DNA of 64,000 nucleotides from Vicinamibacterales bacterium. Lineage in GTDB: Bacteria; Acidobacteriota; Vicinamibacteria; Vicinamibacterales; 2-12-FULL-66-21. The notes under the pieces were generated by a model that was not told the DNA's origin, ran no database searches, and worked only from the letters and a program-made list of their open reading frames with translations. The DNA lies in contig DASSPH010000077.1 in NCBI GenBank assembly GCA_035699745.1, positions 1-64,000 on the forward strand, in the 5' to 3' direction. The position numbers were made by a program, and so were the translations under genes. Below are positions 26,634 to 35,344 of the stretch, piece after piece. Positions within the stretch are counted from its first letter, which is position 1, and the number at the start of each line of letters is the position of its first letter.

Positions 26634-27275
26634 ATGAAACTGATCCTGTTCGGCGCGTCGGGACGGACCGGATCGCACATCGCGCGGCTCGCCGCATCCC
26701 GGGGGCATGCGGTGACGGCGATCGTCCGTCCCGAAACGTCCTACACCCCGCCGGCAGGGGTGCAGGTCGTGAAGGGGGACGTCCTCGATCCCGAGTTCGT
26801 GGCCCGAGCGGTCCCCGGACACGACGTGGTCGTGAGCGCGCTGGGCATCCGCTACACCCATCCCTGGGCCAGGCGCCATTCTCCCGACGACTTCATCTCG
26901 CGCGCGACGGCAAACATGGTGCGGGCGATGACGCGCGGCGGCGTCCGGCGCATCGCCGTGATCAGCGCGGCAGGAGTCGCCGACTCGCGACCGGCGCTCA
27001 ACGTCATGATGCGCATTCTGCTGGCGACGAGCAACGTCGGCGTCGCGTATGCCGACCTCGAGCGTGTGGAGGACATCCTCCGGCCCAGCGGTCTGGACTG
27101 GATGGCGGTGCGTCCCACGACGCTGACCAATCGCACGCCCGGCGCACCCGCACGCATCACCGACCGCTTCACGGCGACGGCGAGCATCCCGCGGGAAGCC
27201 GTCGCCGCTTACATCGTCAGCGAGCTCGAGAAGCCCGAGTTCTCCCGGCGCACGCCGCTCATTACCGGCGGCTGA
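26634..27275 (+). CDS. NAD(P)-binding atypical SDR, NmrA/SDR_a5-like (213 aa)
   Basis: The Rossmann motif GASGRTG (G7, G10, G13) opens the protein, followed by HAVTAIVRPE and VVKGDVLDPEFVARAVPGHDVVVSALG, as in atypical NAD(P)-binding SDRs. RIAVISAAGVADSR and GLDWMAVRPTTLTN continue the pattern. There is no classical YxxxK catalytic pair, as is common for NmrA-like members. It may reduce or sense a quinone or flavin-like compound; the substrate is unknown. The ATG at 26634 is preceded by GAAGGA at 7 bases, better than the ATG at 26613. Cytoplasmic. Confidence 0.8.
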   Translation: MKLILFGASGRTGSHIARLAASRGHAVTAIVRPETSYTPPAGVQVVKGDVLDPEFVARAVPGHDVVVSALGIRYTHPWARRHSPDDFISRATANMVRAMTRGGVRRIAVISAAGVADSRPALNVMMRILLATSNVGVAYADLERVEDILRPSGLDWMAVRPTTLTNRTPGAPARITDRFTATASIPREAVAAYIVSELEKPEFSRRTPLITGG

Positions 27276-27352
27276 TGAACCCGCGTCCGCGCGCGTCTGC
27301 GGATCACGTGTCGCACGACGTTTCGTGAGCGGCCGGCGTCGAGCGCGGCGAC

Positions 27353-27419
27353 GGGTATGCGTTACCCCACGCGCGAACTCCGCGATGTCATTGACGCGCG
27401 TCAACGCGGCGGATATGGT
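27353..27419 (+). promoter_or_regulatory. Promoter TTGACG-N17-TATGGT with upstream palindrome GGGTA-N5-TACCC
   Basis: TTGACG (27391-27396) and TATGGT (27414-27419) are 17 bases apart. Upstream, GGGTATGCGTTACCC (27353-27367) is a perfect 5-bp-arm palindrome. It precedes the PLD-like gene (start 27452) and, by close spacing of all following genes, quartet 2. The same module recurs before the M64-like gene and, decayed, after quartet 3. The palindrome is a good candidate operator for a shared regulator. The 27276-27451 gap holds nothing else I can see. Confidence 0.65.
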
Positions 27420-27451
27420 CAGCGGGACTCGCTCAACAGACGCCGCCACCG

Positions 27452-29287
27452 ATGCCCCTCAGCAATCCTCGCTGGCTGATTGACGGTCAGTCAGTCACGA
27501 ACTTCGTGTTCGGTCGCACCGCCGAGATGGTGGTGGACGTCTCGGATGTCCCGGGCGGCGTCGTCGTGTTCAAGCTGTTCAAGACCGCGCTGTCGCCGCC
27601 GCTGGCGACGCGGATCGCGGTGATCGGCGCCGTGGGATCCACGCCGATTTCCGCTCGCGCCAGCGTCACCTTGAACTACCAGTGGAAGGTGCTGGAAATC
27701 TTCACCGGTTACTACAGCCACTTCAACGCCTGCTGCGACGCCGGCAGAACGCTCGCGTATCAGACCAACGCCTCGTTTCTCGCAACGCCGATTACCGACG
27801 ATCTGTTGTTTCCGCCGCTGTACTTCACCGCCGCGCTGGTCGGCCAGCCCGGATCGACGGTGACAGCGCCGACGATCCGCCGGACGATGCCGGCGTTCGT
27901 GCCCGGCAACCGGGTGGAGTTGCTGGTGGACGGCGACAAGATCCTGGCGAGCCTGCTGCCCGCGCTCGCCGCCGCGCAGCACCACGTGCACCTCAATTGG
28001 TTCTTCTTTGCCACCGTGTCCGACGTGTCGACCGCGCTGCAAGCGTGCGCCGCCCGTGGGGTCGAGGTCCGCCTGCTCTTCGACCAGGTGGCGACCGCCA
28101 TGCCCGAGCCGTTGGGGCAGGGGATCGCGCCAGGTGAGTTCCTGGACGGGATGAATGCCCTGACGGCCGCCGGAGTCAAAATCGCCACGTCCGGCCTGCT
28201 GGTTCCGCCGCTCGACAATCTGACCACCGTGACCGATCCCGAGTACCGCGAGCGGCTCGAGGTGCAGAAAGTCGCGGCCCGGGCGATTGCCACCCGCTAT
28301 GGCGGTCTCTACGCCATGACCGCGCTCCGCATCCGCACCGAAGCGGAGATCCTTGGCGGGATTCCTCGGGCGCTGCAGGAGGTGTTCAAGTCCGCTCGCG
28401 ACTTCGGGTCTGCCGGATTGGCCTCACCGTTCCTGCTCGGAGGGTGTCGAGACCATACCAAGCTGATCATCATCGACGGCACGATTGCCTATTGCGGCGG
28501 CGCCAACGGCCAGCGGTATTACCTGTACCAGGATCCCATCGATCCCGCGCGCGACATCGATGAGGAGATAGCCGATCCCGCCACCACTGAAAAGTGGGAC
28601 AAGTGGCACGACGCGTTCGTCCGGATCGAGGGGCCCGTGGTGCGCGACGCGCAGCGGTGCTTCGCCGAAAGGTGGGCGGTGTGCGCGGGCGAGTATCTCT
28701 CGCGCACGTCGCTCGACTACTTTCCCGCGCCGCAGAACCGGGGGAACGTCTCGGTCAAGGTCGTCGCCAACATTCCCGGCCTCGAGCGTGACATCGCCGC
28801 GGAGTACCTGCGACTGTTCCGCAACGCCACCCAGCAGATCCGCATCGAGAACCCGTACGTCACCGACGATCTGATCGCGATCTTCATCGCCCACGCCGCA
28901 CAGATACGTCAGGTGCCGGTGGAGTTGATCGTCCCCGACAAGCACCTCGATCTCGCGCCGGCCCGCGAACTGATGAAGGCGCGCTGGGATTCGCTGCGCG
29001 CCGCCGGCGTGCAGATCTACGCCTACAACAACCACATGCTCCACGTGAAGGTCGCCACGGCGGACAACCTCACGTCGATCGTCGGCAGCTACAACTTCGC
29101 CAAGAGCTCTGCCGATCAGCTGTTCGAATTCGGCGTGGTCATCCAGAACGCCGCCTTCGCGGCGGAGGTGCAACAGCAACTCTTCGACGTCGACCGGCCC
29201 GTATCCCAGCAGGTCACCACCGACGTGTCGCCTGACTGGACGACGTTCAAGGCCTCGCAGATGCGGTTCGTCGATCGGATCGTGTGA
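27452..29287 (+). CDS. Phospholipase-D-like protein with two HKD motifs (611 aa)
   Basis: Two HxKxxxxD motifs are intact: HTKLIIID (H335, K337, D342) followed by GGANG, and HVKVATAD (H531, K533, D538) followed by GSYNF. This is the layout of cardiolipin synthase/PLD-superfamily enzymes, which use a phospho-histidine intermediate on phosphodiesters. Residues 1 to about 145 form an unusual beta-rich extension (VVVDVSDVPGGVVVFKLF) that I do not recognise. PLD relatives act as lipid synthases, nucleases or effectors, and the sequence does not decide between them. It lies directly behind the repeated promoter and 7 bases before C2, so it is probably the first gene of the quartet-2 transcript. No signal peptide is visible. 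Confidence 0.8.
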   Translation: MPLSNPRWLIDGQSVTNFVFGRTAEMVVDVSDVPGGVVVFKLFKTALSPPLATRIAVIGAVGSTPISARASVTLNYQWKVLEIFTGYYSHFNACCDAGRTLAYQTNASFLATPITDDLLFPPLYFTAALVGQPGSTVTAPTIRRTMPAFVPGNRVELLVDGDKILASLLPALAAAQHHVHLNWFFFATVSDVSTALQACAARGVEVRLLFDQVATAMPEPLGQGIAPGEFLDGMNALTAAGVKIATSGLLVPPLDNLTTVTDPEYRERLEVQKVAARAIATRYGGLYAMTALRIRTEAEILGGIPRALQEVFKSARDFGSAGLASPFLLGGCRDHTKLIIIDGTIAYCGGANGQRYYLYQDPIDPARDIDEEIADPATTEKWDKWHDAFVRIEGPVVRDAQRCFAERWAVCAGEYLSRTSLDYFPAPQNRGNVSVKVVANIPGLERDIAAEYLRLFRNATQQIRIENPYVTDDLIAIFIAHAAQIRQVPVELIVPDKHLDLAPARELMKARWDSLRAAGVQIYAYNNHMLHVKVATADNLTSIVGSYNFAKSSADQLFEFGVVIQNAAFAAEVQQQLFDVDRPVSQQVTTDVSPDWTTFKASQMRFVDRIV

Positions 29288-29294
29288 GCGTTCC

Positions 29295-32200
29295 ATGAGC
29301 GACATCGAGGACTTCATCATCAGCGTCGCCTCGCAGCTGCTCGACGCGCTCGAGCCGCTGCCGCGTCTCGCCCGATCGGAGTCCGAGTTCGCCGCCGTGC
29401 TCACCCAGCTCGGATGGCCGGTCGACCCTGCCGACGATCTGTCCGGCGTGCGGGCTCCCTTCGACATCGGCAACGTGCTCACCGATGCCCGGTATGCGAT
29501 CGCCGGGGGGGATCTCACCGATCCCGTCGTGGTGCTCGCGGCGGCGTCGTCCGTATCCGATATCGTCGCCTTCGTGCGGGCGCTCACCACCGGGCCGGCA
29601 GACAGGGCCACGCTGCCAGCGCCGTTCGACACCGCCGCCTTCTGGAGCGTGTTCCCGAACGAGCTGTTCCAGATGCTGTTGATCCGGACGGTCGAACGAT
29701 CGCAGCCGGCGATCACGGCGCTGCTCGGCGTGGTCGGCGGCATCGACGAGTACGACGTCCCGGCGGCGGCGCCACGGCTCGCCTATCGCGCCCGCGTGCT
29801 GGATTTCGGCAAGCTCGCGGCGTTCCTGGCGGACCCGGTCACGCACCTGAAGACCGAGTTCGGATGGGGCGACAATCGAGTGCTCGATCAGGATCGGGTG
29901 CTGACGCGCCTGCGCGGCGTCGCCCAGATTCTGGGGCCGGCGTATATCACCGAGCCGAGCGACGGCGCGATCACGCCGTACTGGGCGCCGACCGCGCCGG
30001 GTCTGCCATCGCTGCGTCAGCTGACGGCGACGCTGTTCGAGACCTACGACCCCACCACCGACACGTTCGGCGCGCTGGGCGTCTCGGTCCTGCCGATTCC
30101 GGCCAAGAACACCCCAACCGGAGACGCGATTGGCGTGGCCTTGCAGATCGATGCCGCGGTCGGCGGGGCGATCGGCGTCACCATCGATCTCGGTCCACTC
30201 GCGCTGGCGATCGAAGGGGCCCTTCAGGCGCAAGGCGGCCTCGTCGTCGATCTGCGGCCCGATTCGATCGACGGCCGGCTCACCGGCGTGTCGGTCACCT
30301 TCGATGCCGCCGTGGCGCTGCAGCGCAACACGCCGCTGCTGCTGCTCGGATCGCCCACCGGCATGCGGCTGGAGGTGGACCGGTTCGAGTTCCGCCTTGC
30401 GGTATCGGGCGAGCCCAGCGATCTCGAGTTCATCGTCAGCCTGATGGTGCAGAAGCTGGCGTTCGTCATCCAGGCCTCGTCCGCGGACTCGTTCCTGGGA
30501 AAGTTCCTCGGCACCAATCCCCAGTCGGTGACGCTCGATCTCGAGATCGTGGCGTCGACGAAGAAGGGCGTACGGCTGGCCGCGGGGGGCGGCTTCCGGT
30601 TCGTCATCTCGGCGCACCTCGATCTGATCCTGCTGCGGATCGAGACGATCACCATCGAGCTGCTGGCGCGAACCGGCAGCGGCATCGTCCTGAATCTCTC
30701 GGTCGACGTCGTGCTGACGCTCGGCCCGGTGACGGCGACGGTCAGCAAGGTCGGCGCGCGTCTGCTGGCGACGCCGCGCGGCGCCAGCGATCCGCCGGGC
30801 AACCTCGGGGCGCTCGATCTGGGCTTCGGCTTCAAACCGCCGGACGGCGCCGGCCTGCTGGTCGAAGCCTCGATCGTCAAGGGCGGGGGCTACGCGCTGT
30901 TCGACTTCGACGCCGGCCAGTACGCCGGCATCCTTCAGCTGAGCATCAAGGAAATCATCACCATCACCGCGATCGGGCTGATCGCGACCAGGATGCCCGA
31001 CGGGTCGAAGGGCTTCAGCCTGTTGGTGATCCTCACCGCCGAATTCCCGCCCATTCAGCTCAGCATGGGCTTCACGTTGAGCGGGCTCGGCGGCATCTTC
31101 GGCTTCAACCGGACGATGGCGGTCGAGCCGCTCAGGGCGGGCGCACGTACCGGTGCCCTCGACTCGATTCTGTTCCCGCCGGATCCGCTGAAGAACATTC
31201 CCAAGGTCCTCAGCGACCTGCAGTCGATCTTCCCGGTCTCGCCGGGCCGCTTCGTCATCGGTCTGATGGTGCGCATCGGATGGGGGTCGAACCTCATCAC
31301 CGTCGATCTCGGCGTCATCATCGTCGTGCCGGAACCGGTCGTCCTGGCGATTCTCGGCCGCGTCACGCTCCTCCTCCCGCAGTCGGACGACGCGGTGGTG
31401 GAGCTCCGCCTCGACATCGTCGGCATCCTGGACTTCGGACGCGGCGAGATCTCGATCGACGCGTCGCTGCGGGATTCGCGCATCGCGGTGTTCACGTTGA
31501 CCGGGGACATCGCCGTCCGCATCGGCTGGGGGGCGACGAAGATCTTCGCGGTCTCCGCCGGCGGGTTCAATCCGCGCTTCAGCGCGCCGGGCGGCTTCCC
31601 CGCGCTGCGGCGGCTCGCGCTGTCGCTGGCGACGAGCGACAACCCGAGGCTTCGGCTCGAGACCTACTTCGCCCTCACCTCGAACAGCGTGCAGATCGGC
31701 GCCAAGGTCGACATCTACGCAGAGCTCGACACCGGCTTTCTCGGCGTGTTCAGCGCGTGCGCGTATCTGGGGTTCGACGCGCTCGTCATCTTCGATCCGT
31801 TCGGATTCGTCGTCGACATCTACGGCGGGGTCGACATCCGCCGCAACGGCAAGAGCATCCTCTCGGCCTCGGTGCTCCTCTCGCTGTCGGGCCCGACACC
31901 CTGGCGCGCCTCGGGCTACGCCGAGGTCATCTTCCTCGGCACGCACCGCATTCCGATCGACGTGACGATGGGCGAGGAGCCGCCGCCGCTGCCGCCGCCC
32001 GCGGTCGATCCGACGGCCGATCTCGCCGCGGCCCTCGCCGACAAGCGCAACTGGATGGCGCAACTCCCCGACGTGGCGAATGGCGTGGTGACGCTGCGCG
32101 AGTTCGAGAGCCCCAATGTGCTGGCGCATCCGCTCGGCACCATCGGCGTTCGTCAGCGCGTCGTTCCGCTCGAGATCGCGATCGACATCTACAACGGGGC

Positions 32201-32726
32201 ACCGGTCGTAGACACGGCGCGGCGCTTCGCCCTGACGTTCGCGATCGGCGGCGCCTCGGTGGACGCGACGCGAACGGCGATTCGCGAAGACCTGGCGCCG
32301 GGACTCTTCTTCGCCATGTCGGACGACGAGAAGCTGTCGCGTCCGGCGTTCGAACCGCTGATCTGCGGCTATACCAGCATTGCGGCGCCGCCGCTGCAAT
32401 CGGGTCCGGCGGTCGCCGGCGCCGACGAGTACGAGACCCGGATCGTCGACCAGCCCGAAGAAGTCCCCGGCCCGCTTTACGTCATGCACGGCGCCGTGGT
32501 CGGCGCGGTGGCGGGCATCGGCGCCGCCGCGCAGGCGCCATCGAAGCTGCGCTACGACGGTCCGGTGCTCGGCATCGCCGTGGCGCCGCAGTCGTACTCA
32601 CTCGCCGCGCCGGCCGATCTCGCGGCCGCCGGCGCGGCACACGTCAGCTTCGTGGAAGCGGATGCGGCGCGCCGCCAGGGTGGGACGGCGGCCCAGGTCG
32701 TCGGCTCGCACGAGGTGGCGGCATGA
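29295..32726 (+). CDS. Quartet protein C2: DUF6603 (1143 aa)
   Basis: Residues 1 to about 240 are a helical domain (EFAAVLTQLGWPVD, FWSVFPNELFQMLLIRTVE, FGKLAAFLADP) shared with C3 but replaced by HEAT-like repeats in C1. The remainder is the DUF6603 beta-strand run, with VKGGGYALFDFDAGQYAG, LGGIFGF, GFNPRFSAPGG, YFALTSNSVQIG and SGPTPWRASGYAEV. Dozens of strands alternate hydrophobic and polar residues, compatible with a long hydrophobic groove. Near the end a DEKLSRPAFEPL block is conserved in all three C proteins. It begins 7 bases after the PLD stop and its stop overlaps the B2 start by 4 bases (ATGA). Function unknown. Confidence 0.8.
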   Translation: MSDIEDFIISVASQLLDALEPLPRLARSESEFAAVLTQLGWPVDPADDLSGVRAPFDIGNVLTDARYAIAGGDLTDPVVVLAAASSVSDIVAFVRALTTGPADRATLPAPFDTAAFWSVFPNELFQMLLIRTVERSQPAITALLGVVGGIDEYDVPAAAPRLAYRARVLDFGKLAAFLADPVTHLKTEFGWGDNRVLDQDRVLTRLRGVAQILGPAYITEPSDGAITPYWAPTAPGLPSLRQLTATLFETYDPTTDTFGALGVSVLPIPAKNTPTGDAIGVALQIDAAVGGAIGVTIDLGPLALAIEGALQAQGGLVVDLRPDSIDGRLTGVSVTFDAAVALQRNTPLLLLGSPTGMRLEVDRFEFRLAVSGEPSDLEFIVSLMVQKLAFVIQASSADSFLGKFLGTNPQSVTLDLEIVASTKKGVRLAAGGGFRFVISAHLDLILLRIETITIELLARTGSGIVLNLSVDVVLTLGPVTATVSKVGARLLATPRGASDPPGNLGALDLGFGFKPPDGAGLLVEASIVKGGGYALFDFDAGQYAGILQLSIKEIITITAIGLIATRMPDGSKGFSLLVILTAEFPPIQLSMGFTLSGLGGIFGFNRTMAVEPLRAGARTGALDSILFPPDPLKNIPKVLSDLQSIFPVSPGRFVIGLMVRIGWGSNLITVDLGVIIVVPEPVVLAILGRVTLLLPQSDDAVVELRLDIVGILDFGRGEISIDASLRDSRIAVFTLTGDIAVRIGWGATKIFAVSAGGFNPRFSAPGGFPALRRLALSLATSDNPRLRLETYFALTSNSVQIGAKVDIYAELDTGFLGVFSACAYLGFDALVIFDPFGFVVDIYGGVDIRRNGKSILSASVLLSLSGPTPWRASGYAEVIFLGTHRIPIDVTMGEEPPPLPPPAVDPTADLAAALADKRNWMAQLPDVANGVVTLREFESPNVLAHPLGTIGVRQRVVPLEIAIDIYNGAPVVDTARRFALTFAIGGASVDATRTAIREDLAPGLFFAMSDDEKLSRPAFEPLICGYTSIAAPPLQSGPAVAGADEYETRIVDQPEEVPGPLYVMHGAVVGAVAGIGAAAQAPSKLRYDGPVLGIAVAPQSYSLAAPADLAAAGAAHVSFVEADAARRQGGTAAQVVGSHEVAA

Positions 32727-35344
32727 CGGCGCGTCAGTACATTCCGTGGGTGCGCCGCGGCCTGGCGGGGGCCGGCACGATCGATCCGTTGACCGGTCCG
32801 GTCGGCGCGCGCGCCGAGGTGACGGTGACGACCGCGGTGAACACCGGCCCGCCGGCGCCGACGGCGATCCAGGTCTACGGTCCGGGCGACGTGCTGGGGT
32901 TCGACACGCGGCACGTGATCAGACGGGAACCCGCGCCAGACACTCCCGACGCGGAGCCGAACTATTTTCCGGCGATCGAGTTCGATCGGCCCGAGCTGCC
33001 GTGGTTGTTCACGCCGGCCGCGCCGAACGTGGATCGGCTGCGGCCGTGGATCGTCCTGATCGCCGTCCGGCAGGATCGCGCGACGATCGACGCGACGGCA
33101 GGCCGGCTGCCGGTCCTCCGGGTCGACGACGCGCAACAGGAACTGCCGAATCTCGACCAATCGTGGGCCTGGGCGCACGCCCAGGTGGGCGCGGCCGCGG
33201 ATCTCCTCGCGGATCCGCCGGTGCGCGCGCTCGCGCGTCTGGTCTGTCCACGATTGCTGGTCCCGCGGACGCGCTATGTCGCCGCCGTGGTGCCGGCATT
33301 CGAGCTCGGCCGTCGGGCGGGGCTCGGTCTGGCGATAGACCCCAACGCAGCGACGACCGCGGCGTCGTGGACGAACGCCACGACCGAGATCGATCTGCCG
33401 ATGTACGTGTGGTGGGAGTTCGTCACCGGCCAGGAAGGGGACTTCGAGGCGCTGGTCTCGCGATTGCGCCGCAACGGCGCGGGCGGCACGGCCGCAACGC
33501 CGATCATCGTGGCGTCGCTGCCCGCGGGGATCCCCGATCTCGGCGAGTGGATGATGCCGGGGGCGATCGGCGCCTGTCCCGATCCGCGGCCGCCGGCGCG
33601 ATTCACCGATCCGCTGCAGCGCGCGATCGACGGAAGGCCTGCCGCCGATCTGGTGCTCCCGCCGCCGCTCTACGGCCGGTGGCACGCGGCGGTGGAAAGC
33701 TCGAGCACCGCCAGCCGCTCGCGAAGCTGGGTCAACCAGCTCAATCTGGATCCGCGGTATCGCGCCGCGGCGGCGCTCGGTACGCGCATCGTGCAGTCGC
33801 GGCAGGAAGAGCTGATGGCCGCGGCGTGGCGCCAGGCGGGGGAGATCGAGGCGGCGAATGCGCTGCTGCGACAGGGCCAGCTCGCGCGCGGGGCGAGCCT
33901 CGTGCTGCACGGGCAGATCGGCAGACTGTCTGACGCCGGTGTGCTGCACATCAGCACCGCCATTCATACACGCGTGCTGGCGGGCGCCACAACCGTCGCG
34001 GCGGTCGTCGACGCGAGCCGCGTCCCGCGCGCCATGACCAGCGGGGCATTCCGCCGCGCCACCCGGCCGCGCGGCCGGCTGGCGCGGCGATCGCGTACGA
34101 GCGGCATCGCGCTGCTGCGCGCGGTGAACGACGGGCGCCTCTCGCTGACCGCGCCCGCGCCGCGCCCCCACGGATCCACCACCGTCGACGAAGCGGCCGC
34201 GCCGAGCGCCATCCGGTTCTGCGAGATCACGAGCGCCCGCGTCGCGCAGGCGCTGGCCGCGCGGCACGGCCAGGCGTCGCCCGAACAATGGCGCGCGTTC
34301 ATCGCCGCCGCGGCCGCACATCAACAGGGACTGCCCGGGTGCGAGCCGGTGCCGCGGCAACCCAGGCCGGCGCTGGATCTGCCGGCCCTGCGCACGGCGA
34401 TCCTCGCCGCGACCGATCCGGCGCGCACCATTCCGGCGCGCGTGCGCGCGCGCCTGACGCTCCCTCCGGGCTGGAATCCCGAGGACCCCCTGGCGCCGGT
34501 GTGGGCCGCGCCGCGGTTCGACACGCCGGTGTATCGCGATCTGCTGGATCTCACGCAGGAGCACATGCTCCCGGGCATCCAGAATCTGCCGGCGAATTCG
34601 GTCACCGCGCTGCCGACGAATCCACGGTTCGTGGAAGCGCTGATGGTCGGCGTCAATCACGAGATGGCGCGCGAGCTGCTGTGGCGCGGTTTTCCGACCG
34701 ATCAACGCGGCACCTGTTTTCGCCGCTTCTGGGATCGCGCCGCGTCCCTGGCCGGTCCCGCTGACGACATTCCGCCGATCGACACCTGGACCGGCGATCT
34801 CGGCACGCACCTGACGAGCGGCGAGCAGGTCGTCCTCGTGGTCCGCGGCGAGGTCCTGCAGCGCTATCCGCGCACATTGATCTATGCCGCACGCGCGACG
34901 TGGAGCAGCGGGCGGCGTGTGCCCGCGACGGCGGCCCCCGGCGCGGAACCCGGGACGCCGGCGTTCCCGGAGGAGTACCCCGTTTTCGGCGGCACGATCC
35001 CTCCGGACATCACCTTCTTCGGTTTCGATCTCGATCCCGCGGAGGCTCACGGCAATCCCGATCCGGCGGTCGACGAACCGGGCTGGTTCTTCGTGTTTCA
35101 GCAGCCCCCGGCCGAGCCGCGCCTCGGACTGGATGCCGATGCGACCGACCCCGCGGAGCCGTCGTGGCCGGCGGTGGCCAGGACGACGTCGGACCACATC
35201 GATCTTGCCGGGGGCTTGACCGGGGCCACGGTTGCGGGATGGGGCGTCAGCAGTACGAGCGCGACGCTCGCCGCCCTCACCGAGCAGCGGCCGTTCCGGA
35301 TCTGCATCCATGCCTCCGATCTGCTGCCGGCGGTCAGGCCATGA
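32723..35344 (+). CDS. Quartet protein B2, shortest B paralogue (873 aa)
   Basis: Start at 32723 (MTARQYIPWVRRG) is fixed by the ATGA overlap with the C2 stop. Shared B motifs are QVYGPGDVLGFDTRHVIR, EFDRPELPWLFTPA, WAWAHAQVG, LVCPRLL, WWEFVTGQEGDFE, PPPLYGRWHA, NQLNLDPRYRAAAALGTRIVQ, NHEMARELLWRGFPTDQRG, VVRGEVLQRYP and FFGFDLDP with GWFFVFQQPPAEPRLGLD. It lacks the long acidic linker of B1 and the transmembrane hairpin of B3, so it may show the minimal fold. No recognised enzymatic motif and no signal peptide. Its stop overlaps the A2 start by four bases (ATGA). Confidence 0.8.
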   Translation: MTARQYIPWVRRGLAGAGTIDPLTGPVGARAEVTVTTAVNTGPPAPTAIQVYGPGDVLGFDTRHVIRREPAPDTPDAEPNYFPAIEFDRPELPWLFTPAAPNVDRLRPWIVLIAVRQDRATIDATAGRLPVLRVDDAQQELPNLDQSWAWAHAQVGAAADLLADPPVRALARLVCPRLLVPRTRYVAAVVPAFELGRRAGLGLAIDPNAATTAASWTNATTEIDLPMYVWWEFVTGQEGDFEALVSRLRRNGAGGTAATPIIVASLPAGIPDLGEWMMPGAIGACPDPRPPARFTDPLQRAIDGRPAADLVLPPPLYGRWHAAVESSSTASRSRSWVNQLNLDPRYRAAAALGTRIVQSRQEELMAAAWRQAGEIEAANALLRQGQLARGASLVLHGQIGRLSDAGVLHISTAIHTRVLAGATTVAAVVDASRVPRAMTSGAFRRATRPRGRLARRSRTSGIALLRAVNDGRLSLTAPAPRPHGSTTVDEAAAPSAIRFCEITSARVAQALAARHGQASPEQWRAFIAAAAAHQQGLPGCEPVPRQPRPALDLPALRTAILAATDPARTIPARVRARLTLPPGWNPEDPLAPVWAAPRFDTPVYRDLLDLTQEHMLPGIQNLPANSVTALPTNPRFVEALMVGVNHEMARELLWRGFPTDQRGTCFRRFWDRAASLAGPADDIPPIDTWTGDLGTHLTSGEQVVLVVRGEVLQRYPRTLIYAARATWSSGRRVPATAAPGAEPGTPAFPEEYPVFGGTIPPDITFFGFDLDPAEAHGNPDPAVDEPGWFFVFQQPPAEPRLGLDADATDPAEPSWPAVARTTSDHIDLAGGLTGATVAGWGVSSTSATLAALTEQRPFRICIHASDLLPAVRP

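Noticed and set aside
29247-32489. Minus-strand open frame of 1080 codons antisense to C2
   Set aside because: Asp/Arg/Glu-rich repetitive shadow of the DUF6603 gene.
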